Below are positions 53,435 through 61,748 of a DNA stretch of 64,000 nt, piece after piece. The notes below the pieces were generated by a model, which saw nothing but the letters and a program-made list of their open reading frames with translations, ran no database searches and was not told where the DNA came from. The DNA is from Dyadobacter sp. CY356 (GTDB lineage Bacteria > Bacteroidota > Bacteroidia > Cytophagales > Spirosomataceae), in contig NZ_JAJTSZ010000003.1 of the NCBI RefSeq assembly GCF_021440195.1, positions 434,001 to 498,000 of the forward strand, written 5' to 3'. Position numbers and translations under genes: made by a program. The first letter of the stretch is position 1, and every line of letters starts with the position of its first letter.

Positions 53435-54469
53435 ATGATTGAAGAAATGTTGAAAAAAAAGCTTAAAATTCTGGTCAGCAGAATAGATGCAATCGGAGAT
53501 GTGATTCTGACAATTCCAGTCTGTGATATTCTAAAAGACCATAAAGATATTTCTGAGGTGCATTTTCTAGGTAAATCTTACACCGAAGATGTTGTGAAAA
53601 CCTGTACTGCAATAGATAAGTTTATCAATATTGACATAATAAATAAATTGGAGTATGACGATCAGATAGCATTTTTGAAGAAGGAAAAATATGACGCCAT
53701 TGTTCACGTTTTACCAAATAAGAAAATTGCTAAACTAGCGCAGGATGCAAAAATTCCGGTAAGAATTGGCACTACAAATCGTTGGTTTCATTGGATGACC
53801 TGTAACAAACTGGTGAAATTAAGTCGCAGAGGATCTGATCTGCACGAAGCGCAACTGAATATAAAACTATTAAAAGCACTTGACATCGAAGAGTTGGTGC
53901 CTTTAAATGATATCTTCCGTCATTTCAGAATGACAAATATTTCACCGTTGCCAAAACGGTTGCTTGCTTATTTACAAAAAGACAGGCTGAATATTATTTT
54001 ACACCCGAAATCCAATAAAAGTGCAAGGGAATGGGGGTTGGAAAACTTTGCAGATCTGATCCATCTTTTACCAAAAGATAAGTATAAAATATTCATTTCG
54101 GGCACAAAAGCCGACGGTGTTTCCATGCGCGGCTGGCTTTCTCAGCTTCCGGAGCACGTGGTGGATATGACGGGAATGATGAGTCTGAGAGAGTTTATTT
54201 CATTTATTTATCATTCCAACGGATTAATTGCAGCCAGCACAGGGCCATTGCATATTGCCGCTGCACTTGGGAATAACGCACTTGGTTTGTATCCGCCAAT
54301 GCGCCCGCTTTTTCCAAGACGCTGGGCACCGATAGGTCCAAAAGCAGCATATTTAGTAGGGAAGTCGGCCTGCAATAAATGCGAGCATGATGTTTCAAAA
54401 TGTGAATGTATGAAACAGATCACTCCGATTGAAGTGGCGTCGGAAATTGGAAAGTGGAAAAAATCTTAG
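53435..54469 (+). CDS. Glycosyltransferase family 9 (heptosyltransferase-like)
   Basis: 344 residues with a GT-B fold typical of the LPS heptosyltransferases WaaC/WaaF: ILVSRIDAIGDVILTIPVCD near the N-terminus, then IILHPKSNKSAREWGLENFA, and the donor-binding end with GLIAASTGPLHIAAALGN. A C-terminal group of cysteines (CNKCEHDVSKCECM) is seen in many Bacteroidota members and may bind metal. It probably adds a sugar to the LPS core or another surface glycan on the inner face of the membrane. Confidence 0.88.
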   Translation: MIEEMLKKKLKILVSRIDAIGDVILTIPVCDILKDHKDISEVHFLGKSYTEDVVKTCTAIDKFINIDIINKLEYDDQIAFLKKEKYDAIVHVLPNKKIAKLAQDAKIPVRIGTTNRWFHWMTCNKLVKLSRRGSDLHEAQLNIKLLKALDIEELVPLNDIFRHFRMTNISPLPKRLLAYLQKDRLNIILHPKSNKSAREWGLENFADLIHLLPKDKYKIFISGTKADGVSMRGWLSQLPEHVVDMTGMMSLREFISFIYHSNGLIAASTGPLHIAAALGNNALGLYPPMRPLFPRRWAPIGPKAAYLVGKSACNKCEHDVSKCECMKQITPIEVASEIGKWKKS

Positions 54470-54502
54470 TGTCAACTGTCAGTATAAAATCTTGATAAAA
54501 GA

Positions 54503-54548
54503 AGGCCTTATAATCATCGGAAATTTTATTCCGGTGATTATAAGGCCT
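54503..54548. terminator. Long hairpin between convergent GT9 and nrdB genes
   Basis: A 19-base stem with one G-T wobble (arms starting AGGCCTTATAATCA and ending TGATTATAAGGCCT) encloses 8 bases. There is no clear T-tract on either side, so termination activity is uncertain. Confidence 0.6.
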
Positions 54549-54553
54549 GTTAA

Positions 54554-55549
54554 TCAGAAATCTGAATCAAAAGAAATTTTATGTGCGGAATCTTTATCCT
54601 GCAATCCACTCATCACACCCGCTTTTTGATAATCGCCAACCCGTTTTTCAAAGAAGTTAGTTTTTCCGGGTAATGATATCAATTCCATAAAGTCGAAAGG
54701 ATTTGTAGAACCGAATTGTTTCGGACAACCCAATCTTTCCAGCCAGAAATCGGCGATATATTCAATATACTGATTCATCAGTTCCGCGTTCATTCCAATC
54801 AATGAAACTGGTAGGGCGGAAGTAACAAATTCCTGTTCGATTTTAACCGCATCCATCATAATTTCAATTACTCTTTCCTGAGGTAACTGGTTTACAATGT
54901 GTTGCGTATATAACAGACAGGCAAATTCGCAATGAAGTCCTTCGTCTCTTGAAATCAATTCATTCGAAAACGATAATCCAGGCATTAAACCACGTTTTTT
55001 TAGCCAGAAAATTGAGCAGAAAGATCCTGAAAAGAAGATTCCTTCAACTGCCGCAAAAGCAATAATCCTTTCTGCAAAAACGGGACTGTTAATCCATTTT
55101 AGTGCCCATTCAGCTTTTTTCTGAACACATGGAACTGTATCAATGGCGCGAAGCAAATGATCTTTTTCAGCCGGATCTTTGATATAAGTATCAATGAGCA
55201 AAGAGTATGTTTCAGAATGGATGTTTTCCATGGCAATCTGGAAACCATAGAAACATTTAGCCTCCGCATATTGCACTTCACTAAGAAAGTTCACAGCAAG
55301 ATTTTCATTGACAATACCATCCGACGCTGCAAAAAATGCAAGAATATGAGAAATGAAATGGCGCTCACCATCATTCAGATTTTCCCAGTCTTTTTGATCC
55401 TGTGACAGGTCAATTTCCTCCGCGGTCCAGAATGATGCTTCATGTCGTTTGTACATTTCCCAGATGTCCGTGTGTTTGATAGGAAATAACACAAAACGCA
55501 ACGGATCTTCTATCAACAGGGGCTCCTGTTTAGTAACTTCTTGTGACAT
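54554..55549 (-). CDS. nrdB: Ribonucleotide reductase class Ia beta subunit
   Basis: 331 residues. It carries the diiron-tyrosyl radical that starts reduction of ribonucleotides to deoxyribonucleotides in the alpha subunit. The motif [12 protein letters not shown] shows the iron ligands Glu and His with the radical Tyr four residues after the His, as in E. coli Glu115-His118-Tyr122. Further ligands are in [13 protein letters not shown] and [10 protein letters not shown]. The C-terminal tail that binds NrdA is [12 protein letters not shown]. nrdA is not adjacent in this window. A strong promoter lies upstream. Confidence 0.95.
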   Translation of the reverse strand: MSQEVTKQEPLLIEDPLRFVLFPIKHTDIWEMYKRHEASFWTAEEIDLSQDQKDWENLNDGERHFISHILAFFAASDGIVNENLAVNFLSEVQYAEAKCFYGFQIAMENIHSETYSLLIDTYIKDPAEKDHLLRAIDTVPCVQKKAEWALKWINSPVFAERIIAFAAVEGIFFSGSFCSIFWLKKRGLMPGLSFSNELISRDEGLHCEFACLLYTQHIVNQLPQERVIEIMMDAVKIEQEFVTSALPVSLIGMNAELMNQYIEYIADFWLERLGCPKQFGSTNPFDFMELISLPGKTNFFEKRVGDYQKAGVMSGLQDKDSAHKISFDSDF

Positions 55550-55630
55550 AATTAATTCAAATTATTTATAAGGATCAGATAGTCAATTGCAGCAGTGTGG
55601 ATGTTGCATTAAATTTGTTGCTGCGGAAAA

Positions 55631-55661
55631 CAAATCTACATGCTTTGCGTCGGAATTTCAA
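55631..55661 (-). promoter_or_regulatory. nrdB promoter
   Basis: On the minus strand TTG at 55661-55659, 20 bases, then TAGATTTG at 55638-55631: both boxes fit the Bacteroidota consensus. The leader to the ATG at 55549 is about 75 bases. Confidence 0.6.
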
Positions 55662-55756
55662 GGAGAATTTGATCAAAAATATAACTTTCTGATTTACTCT
55701 TATATTGGCCCGGATTTGCGGAGAAAATTTTAAATTCTGGCCTAAAACAAAAAAAT

Positions 55757-55783
55757 AGCCCTTGCAACAGTGCTGAAAGGGCT
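55757..55783 (-). terminator. Terminator of the GT2 gene
   Basis: AGCCCTT (55757-55763) and AAGGGCT (55777-55783) form a stem. On the minus strand it is followed by ATTTTTTTG. It lies 95 bases beyond the glycosyltransferase stop, in the 328-base gap 55550-55877 that otherwise holds only the nrdB promoter. Confidence 0.7.
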
Positions 55784-55877
55784 TTATCTTTTTGTGGAAT
55801 ACTTTGCAAAAAGATTATTGAAATATCGCTTGGTTTTAGCTAGTGATTGAATAAGATTCCTACGATTATTATTTTAA

Positions 55878-56861
55878 TCACAACTTAATTACATGCTGAT
55901 ATTTCAGCATCATCTTGATATTTTCTATCACGTCAATAATACCAATATTGGAATGATTTCTCTTCATTTGTCTTGTAAAAGCACTTTTCTTCATTATTAA
56001 TCCCTGACGGTTTCGGCGGAAATCCATGTAGGCTTCCGCTTTATAAAACTGGCATGACAAAATTCCAAGCAGGACATCACATAATAAAATCTGCATATGC
56101 CAAAGTGTAAGATCTATACCTTGTAAATGCAGATAATGAACGTAATAACGATTTCTGAAGTGGATCCTTTTAATCGCTTTTTTAGGATTATGGTTTTTTG
56201 TGCTTGCCATTACTTCATGACGACAAACTGCGTTATGTTCATAATAACATTTCCAACCCATTCGCCATGCCCGGATTGACAATTCCTGATCTTCGCCATA
56301 ATAAGGGTTAAACATTTCATTGAAACCATTAATGGTTTTCAATTTTTTGGTATCCATTAAAGCGTTTGCCCCGGAAAGGTAAAAAGTAGGTGTTAAGGCA
56401 TTGATGTTTTGAAGGTGAAAAAGGTCAGACGATTTTATTTTGCGGCCGCTGATTTTTGGCTCGCGGGCTGCTTCACGGATCAGGTCATCATCCATACCGA
56501 TGATTCGCCCCATTACTCCAAAAGTATCACCTTTCTCAAAATATTTGTAAAGCTTTTCTATATAACCTTCTTCCAGCGTAACATCTGTGTTGAGAAGGAA
56601 AATTAAATCATTGTTTGCCTGCTTGATTCCCAGATTGCACGTTTCAGAAAATCCGGAGTTTGTTTCTTTTTTCAGAAGTGTGATGGTGTCTCCATAATTC
56701 TGTTGCAAATATTCCACAGATTCGTCGGTTGACGCATCGTCAATTACAATGATTTCAACTTCCGTCTTGATAGACATCAGTACATGGAAGTTATGTCCAA
56801 AATACTTTTCAAATAAATGCTTCCCATTGTAATTAGGAATTATTACCGAGATACTTTTCAT
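55878..56861 (-). CDS. Glycosyltransferase family 2
   Basis: 327 residues, GT-A fold. ISVIIPNYNGKHLFEKYFGH opens the protein; the nucleotide-sugar Asp motif is IVIDDASTDESVEYLQ, and the DXD-type site is in LIFLLNTDVTLEEGYIEKL. The acceptor region has NPYYGEDQELSIRAWRMGWK with the catalytic-type ED. It resembles rhamnosyl- or galactosyltransferases that build O-antigen or exopolysaccharide. It is cytoplasmic or membrane-associated and stands alone, with its own terminator. Confidence 0.9.
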   Translation of the reverse strand: MKSISVIIPNYNGKHLFEKYFGHNFHVLMSIKTEVEIIVIDDASTDESVEYLQQNYGDTITLLKKETNSGFSETCNLGIKQANNDLIFLLNTDVTLEEGYIEKLYKYFEKGDTFGVMGRIIGMDDDLIREAAREPKISGRKIKSSDLFHLQNINALTPTFYLSGANALMDTKKLKTINGFNEMFNPYYGEDQELSIRAWRMGWKCYYEHNAVCRHEVMASTKNHNPKKAIKRIHFRNRYYVHYLHLQGIDLTLWHMQILLCDVLLGILSCQFYKAEAYMDFRRNRQGLIMKKSAFTRQMKRNHSNIGIIDVIENIKMMLKYQHVIKL

Positions 56862-57451
56862 TCAGTCGGTTATTTAGTTAAATGAATTGAATAACCTCAT
56901 ACCTTTTAAAATACATTATTTTAAAGTGGGTATAGCGGTTTTACTAAATCAGCCTATGGCAGATGATTCTCACAACCTGGAATTGAAACGCCATTTCATA
57001 AGTTTCATTGCTCATTTTAAAACGCTCTCCGAGATAATTTCAAAGCATCGTTTAATCCTGCCACTGCCCATCGCATAGAAACCATGATTCGCGTCAGGTA
57101 AATTTTTTTGTCTCCCTAAATAGACTATACCTGATAATAACGTAATCTGTTGCAAGTTTTATGCCATTACAATTATGACACTGATTCAGGAAAAAGGGTT
57201 GGAAGAAAGAAAACTGTACATATTAAATTCAGCATAATATCCATTAACATTCTAAATATTAATTGTACTTTTTCAATGGGTTGAGTAGTTGAAATAATTG
57301 ATTTACTGTTTATTACACATCATAAAAAAAGTTTTTATTTTTTTTATGATATTTCTGGCCGGGTTGAAAAATAATAATTTAACACGCAATATTGCAATTG
57401 CAGGATCGTAAAATACGGAAATCTCGAATTGTATTATTACCTGTTACCCCT
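56862..57451. other. AT-rich intergenic region
   Basis: About 590 bases between the GT2 start and the stop of an acetyltransferase gene. A 63-codon frame at 56887-57078 has no supporting signal and is not called. There are poly-A/T runs near 57330 but no convincing RNA gene, repeat or terminator. Confidence 0.45.
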
Positions 57452-58039
57452 TTAAGGCATCACATTCTTTTTTAGTTCCCAGGCCACCACATTCCACTCA
57501 TCAACGTGATCCTTATGGAAATGTATTGTTTCAAAACCTACTTTTTCATGCGCCCGCTGAGATCTGGTATTGTAAGTCGAAATTTCTGTAATGCATAAGT
57601 CAAATTCTTTTTCATAAAATTTTTTATGTGTGTGGTATAATTTTTCAAAAATCCCTTGTCCACGGAAATCGGCTGCTACACATATTTGCCCCATCATGTA
57701 GTATTTGTAATCTCTGATCATCCTGCCCTTCCACTCAATGTCGTCCACGATATCAAACATGGGTTGAAGGTCCGGAATCAGTTTTCCCATAGATGGCAGC
57801 ATGGCGAGTGCAAATGCCACAACTTTGCCGTCCGCTTTTGCAATGATCTGCGGGGTTAAACTCCGCATGATTTCCAGCTGATCATTACTGTGACAGACGG
57901 TCAAAAAACCCTGATCTTTTTTTACTTCTTCTGAGACGTTGGTTTTTAAATTAAGTTGCTGAAGAGCCAGAATTTCTTCAAGATCTTTTTCAGTTTCAGC
58001 AAATGTCAGTTCAATGGAAGCCGATGAATTGATAGTCAT
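57452..58039 (-). CDS. GNAT-family N-acetyltransferase
   Basis: 195 residues with the GNAT fold. The central acetyl-CoA strand-loop is GQICVAADFRGQGIFEKLYH (residues 118-137; RGQGIF is the R/Q-x-x-G-x-G/A site), followed by ITEISTYNTRSQRAHEKVGF. The N-terminal third (FAETEKDLEEILALQQLNLK) and the DDIEWKGRMIRDYKYYMMGQ segment are typical of a subgroup in Bacteroidota without a known substrate. It lies 28 bases behind corA on the same strand, so co-transcription is likely. Confidence 0.85.
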   Translation of the reverse strand: MTINSSASIELTFAETEKDLEEILALQQLNLKTNVSEEVKKDQGFLTVCHSNDQLEIMRSLTPQIIAKADGKVVAFALAMLPSMGKLIPDLQPMFDIVDDIEWKGRMIRDYKYYMMGQICVAADFRGQGIFEKLYHTHKKFYEKEFDLCITEISTYNTRSQRAHEKVGFETIHFHKDHVDEWNVVAWELKKNVMP

Positions 58040-58067
58040 GAAAATTGGAGTGAAATGAAATCAATAA

Positions 58068-59012
58068 TTAAATCCATCTTTTTCTTCTGAAGAACCAGAG
58101 TACAACCAGCGAGGAAAGTACCATCAGAAGCAGGGAAACCCAGAAACCCCAGGGCTCTTCGGTGGATGGGATCTGGGTGTAGTTCATACCAAAAATCCCT
58201 GCAATAAGGGTAGGCGGCATGAAAATGATTGTCACAACGGTGAAAATCTTGATCACCTGACTTTGTTCAAGGTTGATCAAACCCATAAAGGTATTTTGCA
58301 GATATTCCAGTCGTTCAAAATTGAAAGTGGTATATTCCAGAAGTGAGCTGATATCTTTCAATATAATCCGCAAATGTTCCTTGCGGTCTTCCGGGAAATA
58401 CTGACTGCGTAAAATTCCGGAAAGTACGCGCTGTTTATCAATACTGGTCTCCCGCAGCATCATCGTCGTTTCCTGCAATGCACTGATGCGGATCAGCACT
58501 TCCTGCCTCGCTTTTTGCTCGTGAGCCAGATCCTTACTGATCTGTGAAATATCTCTTGATATAGCTTCAAGTGAATCGGCGTCAGCTTCAATCCTTGTTT
58601 CGAGCAGCATCAGCATAAAATCCACACCGGTCTGAAAGGTATCCGGGCTTACTTTCATTTTCTTTACTGTATCCGCAAAGGTTTTGGAATCACCGCGCCG
58701 GTAAGTGAAAAGTATATTCTTATGAAGAATAAATGATACAGGATAGGTTTTATAACCATCTCTGTCGATGCTCAAAAAGTTGGAGTTGGCATTGATCGTT
58801 TCATTTTGTTCAAAAAACCGCGAACTGCTTTCAATTTCAACAATTTCCTGAGGCGTTTGAAAACTGATATCACATTTGTTTTCAACCCATTCTTCTTCTT
58901 CGGCCGAGGGAGACTGAAGATCCACCCAGACAAGGTTTTGGACCTTTCCAAGCTCGCGAATATCGTTTTCGCGTTTTATTAACCGCCCTTCTTTATAGAA
59001 TATTCTGACCAT
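58068..59012 (-). CDS. corA: CorA-family magnesium/cobalt transport protein
   Basis: 314 residues. The cytoplasmic N-terminal domain with a long helix (ETRIEADADSLEAISRDISQ) is followed by two C-terminal membrane segments. The selectivity motif GMN is in IAGIFGMNYTQIP near residue 272, and the protein ends in a basic tail (FFRRKRWI). It forms a pentameric Mg2+ channel that also passes Co2+. As it could supply cobalt it may bear on corrin synthesis, but its main role is magnesium uptake. It is followed by the acetyltransferase gene. Confidence 0.93.
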   Translation of the reverse strand: MVRIFYKEGRLIKRENDIRELGKVQNLVWVDLQSPSAEEEEWVENKCDISFQTPQEIVEIESSSRFFEQNETINANSNFLSIDRDGYKTYPVSFILHKNILFTYRRGDSKTFADTVKKMKVSPDTFQTGVDFMLMLLETRIEADADSLEAISRDISQISKDLAHEQKARQEVLIRISALQETTMMLRETSIDKQRVLSGILRSQYFPEDRKEHLRIILKDISSLLEYTTFNFERLEYLQNTFMGLINLEQSQVIKIFTVVTIIFMPPTLIAGIFGMNYTQIPSTEEPWGFWVSLLLMVLSSLVVLWFFRRKRWI

Positions 59013-59038
59013 TTTTCAGTTAAAGTTGAGAGTGGAAA

Positions 59039-59173
59039 GTTGAAAGTGCGTACCCGCGCAGAAGAAAACTAAGCAGTTAAAGCTTACTAAGAAAGTTAGG
59101 TGCCGGTATTCACACTTCGATGATTTTCAACGCTCGACCTTTAACTTTTAACTTTCAACGCGCTACTTTCAAC
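59039..59173. repeat. Intergenic inverted repeat (GTTGAAAGT type)
   Basis: GTTGAAAGT (59039-59047) has inverted copies at 59151-59159 and 59165-59173. Shorter AAAGTTGA / TTTAACTTT units around them make the whole corA-MFS gap a degenerate inverted repeat. Confidence 0.5.
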
Positions 59174-59204
59174 TATTTCCCCAAGATAGTTGTAAATTTA
59201 CGGG

Positions 59205-60392
59205 ATGCAAAATACGGCTTCTCCCGGAATATTTACACTGCAATTTTGGTTGCTTGGTACGAGTTCCTTTCTTTTCTCTTCAAGTTTCAATATGCTTATC
59301 CCCGAGCTCCCAAGCTATTTGTCAGCCATGGGAGGCGCTGAATATAAGGGTTTTATTATAGGATTATTTACCTTAACTGCCGGAATATCAAGACCTTTTA
59401 GCGGCCGGTTGACGGATCGGGTCGGTCGTGTGCCGGTGATGGCATTTGGCTCACTGGTCTGCTTTATATGCGGATTTTTATATCCTGTTTTTACCACGGT
59501 AATGCCGTTTTTGTTATTAAGATTAGTGCACGGATTCTCCACAGGTTTTAAACCAACAGGGACCGCAGCCTATATTGCAGACATTATTCCTGCCAATCGG
59601 AGAGGGGAGGCCATGGGAATTCACGGCATGTGTATGGGCGTTGGTTCTGCTTTCGGGCCGGCCATTGGTAGTATGATCAGCCAGTCTTTTTCAATCAATG
59701 CACTTTTTTATACTTCCTCGCTTTTTGCTCTTATGTCCATTGTTATTCTTTTCAATATGAAAGAAACGCTGGCTGAAAAGGAGCGGCTTTCTGTAAAAGC
59801 GTTTAAGATAACCTGGAGGGATATTTTTGAGCCTGATGTTTTCAGTCCGGCTTTTGTAACTTTTCTGGCTTACTTTGGTTTTGGTGCAGTGGCAACTTTA
59901 AGCCCTGATTTTAGTGAGCATCTCGGACTCTCAAACCGTGGGATTTATTTTATGGTATTTACTTTATTTTCCATATTGATCCGTTTTGTAGCCGGAAAAC
60001 TTTCTGACAGGAAAGGCCGGATACCGGTAACCATTGCCGGATGTGGTATTCTGATCGTGTCGATGATCATCACCGGTTATGCAGATTCCGTCTTCCTTTT
60101 TGTAACAGGAGCCGCATTTTTTGGAATTTCCATGGGAATATTATCTCCGGTACTTTCAGCCTGGACGGTCGATTTGAGTAATGACCACAACAGAGGCCGC
60201 GCCATTGCCTCTATGTACATTTCCCTTGAAGCAGGAATTGGGCTTGGCGCTTTTCTGTCAGCCGCGGTTTTTGCAAACAAAATAGAAAATCTACCACTGG
60301 TTTTTACGATTATGGCAGCTTTTGCCGCGGCAGCTTTGATTTATACCATTCTGCTTTACAGATATAAAAGAAGAGCAAGCCGTGTTATTTGA
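59205..60392 (+). CDS. Major facilitator superfamily transporter
   Basis: 395 residues with 12 predicted membrane segments. The MFS loop 2-3 motif GRLTDRVGRVPVM lies at about residues 66-78 and a related KLSDRKGRIPVTI in the second half. The N-terminus FNMLIPELPSYLSAMGGAEY and the GIHGMCMGVGSAFGPAIGSM segment are seen in drug/sugar efflux-type members. The substrate is unknown. Its end overlaps the start of the IMPACT-family gene by 11 bases, so they are co-transcribed. Confidence 0.88.
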   Translation: MQNTASPGIFTLQFWLLGTSSFLFSSSFNMLIPELPSYLSAMGGAEYKGFIIGLFTLTAGISRPFSGRLTDRVGRVPVMAFGSLVCFICGFLYPVFTTVMPFLLLRLVHGFSTGFKPTGTAAYIADIIPANRRGEAMGIHGMCMGVGSAFGPAIGSMISQSFSINALFYTSSLFALMSIVILFNMKETLAEKERLSVKAFKITWRDIFEPDVFSPAFVTFLAYFGFGAVATLSPDFSEHLGLSNRGIYFMVFTLFSILIRFVAGKLSDRKGRIPVTIAGCGILIVSMIITGYADSVFLFVTGAAFFGISMGILSPVLSAWTVDLSNDHNRGRAIASMYISLEAGIGLGAFLSAAVFANKIENLPLVFTIMAAFAAAALIYTILLYRYKRRASRVI

Positions 60393-60990
60393 AGATACTT
60401 ACAAGACCATTGCGGGACCTGTCGAAGGGTTTTATAAGGATAAGGGAAGCAAATTTATTTCTTTCCTTTTTCCGGTTACAACAGAAAATGAAGCGAAAGT
60501 TCATCTTTTAAAATTAAGAGAACTACACCCCAAAGCCAATCACCATGTGTATGCCTACCGCTTTGGTCTGGACAGGATGCAATATCGGTTAAGTGATGAC
60601 GGCGAACCTTCAGGTTCTTCCGGAAGACCCATTTTGAATACCCTTTATTCCAAAGAAATAACCAATATTCTGGTTGTCGTTGTTCGCTATTTTGGTGGAA
60701 CGTTACTGGGAATTCCCGGACTGATCAATGCATACCGATCCGCAACAGAAGATGCGCTGGAAAATGCCGAGATTGTAGTGAAACATCTGGTTGTAATTTA
60801 TGAGCTTAAATTTTCATACGTCCAAATGAACGATGTGATGCGGATTATCAAGGAAATGGAATTGCCGGTATTTGAACAAAGTTTTGAAATGGAATGCCGC
60901 ATAGTTGTTGAAATCAGGACCACGCTTTTGGAACGGTTTATTACACGTTGTGAAAAAGTAGAAGGACTTGTTGTAAAGCCGGTGGGATAA
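60382..60990 (+). CDS. YigZ/IMPACT-family protein
   Basis: 202 residues starting with GTG at 60382, inside the end of the MFS gene. The IMPACT N-terminal domain is clear: GSKFISFLFPVTTENEAKVH, HPKANHHVYAYRFG, SDDGEPSGSSGRPIL and VVVRYFGGTLLGIPGLINAY. A C-terminal DUF1949-like ferredoxin fold follows. The family is linked to translation regulation in eukaryotes (IMPACT binds GCN1). In bacteria the function is not settled. It is cytoplasmic. Confidence 0.9.
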   Translation: MLFEDTYKTIAGPVEGFYKDKGSKFISFLFPVTTENEAKVHLLKLRELHPKANHHVYAYRFGLDRMQYRLSDDGEPSGSSGRPILNTLYSKEITNILVVVVRYFGGTLLGIPGLINAYRSATEDALENAEIVVKHLVVIYELKFSYVQMNDVMRIIKEMELPVFEQSFEMECRIVVEIRTTLLERFITRCEKVEGLVVKPVG

Positions 60991-61082
60991 TCAGGAAGAT
61001 TTCTGATGATTATTTTAGACTCTAAATTCTTCATTACTTCTTAACTTCGTTCGAATCGGGGATTATTGGAACTATCAAACTT

Positions 61083-61745
61083 ATGTCATCACATCATATT
61101 ATCAGGGATAAACAGGAACCTGCACTTATCATTGCCAATGGAGAAGCTTGCAGCGAAGAATTGCTAGGGCAATTGCTCGAATGGAGTCCGTTGGTTATGG
61201 TTCTTGATCATGCCATTTACAGAGTTCTGGAACTTGGAATAAAGGTGGATGTATGGCTGGGAGATTTTGATCATATCGATGATTTTGAAGAAATAAGATC
61301 CCGCCAGTATCCTTTGAAAATCGTTCACACGCCGGATCAGGAAAAGACGGATCTTGAAAAAGCGATCGATTATTTAATAGAAGAGGGTTTTCCGGCTGCT
61401 AATATCGTTTGGGCAACGGGCCGTCGCGCAGATCATTCCATAACAAATATTACAAATCTGGTACGATATAAAGAAACAATCCGGTTGGTTTTGTTTGATG
61501 ATTTTTCAAAAATTTTTCCATTATCAGGCATTTTTGAAAAATGGTATGTTGCCAAAACGCCGATTTCTCTTATCCCGGTTGGGGTGGTGGAAGGAATTAA
61601 AACTTCGGGGTTGAAATACAATCTTCATGATGAAACACTAACACTCGGCCACCGTACCGGAAATAGCAATGAGGCGGAAACCGATGGTATGGTTCGGATT
61701 TCCGCCTCAAAGGGTGATCTGCTGATTATGGAATGTTGGGATTAA
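61083..61745 (+). CDS. Thiamine pyrophosphokinase-like protein
   Basis: 220 residues. Landmarks of the ThiN/TPK fold are ALIIANGEA at the start, the metal site VWLGDFDHIDD (usually GDFDS), TPDQEKTDLEKAIDYLIEEG with the conserved D--KTD, and ATGRRADHSITNITNL with the substrate G-R-DH-x-N phrase. The C-terminal beta-sandwich is GLKYNLHDETLTLGHRTGNS. It would transfer pyrophosphate from ATP to thiamine. His replaces the usual Ser in GDFDS, a mild deviation. It is convergent with the M1 peptidase gene, only 3 bases between stops. Confidence 0.85.
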   Translation: MSSHHIIRDKQEPALIIANGEACSEELLGQLLEWSPLVMVLDHAIYRVLELGIKVDVWLGDFDHIDDFEEIRSRQYPLKIVHTPDQEKTDLEKAIDYLIEEGFPAANIVWATGRRADHSITNITNLVRYKETIRLVLFDDFSKIFPLSGIFEKWYVAKTPISLIPVGVVEGIKTSGLKYNLHDETLTLGHRTGNSNEAETDGMVRISASKGDLLIMECWD

Positions 61746-61748
61746 AGC

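Noticed and set aside
56887..57078. 63-codon frame in the gap upstream of the GT2 gene.
   Set aside because: No recognisable domain, no ribosome-binding or promoter signal, and AT-rich random-like composition.
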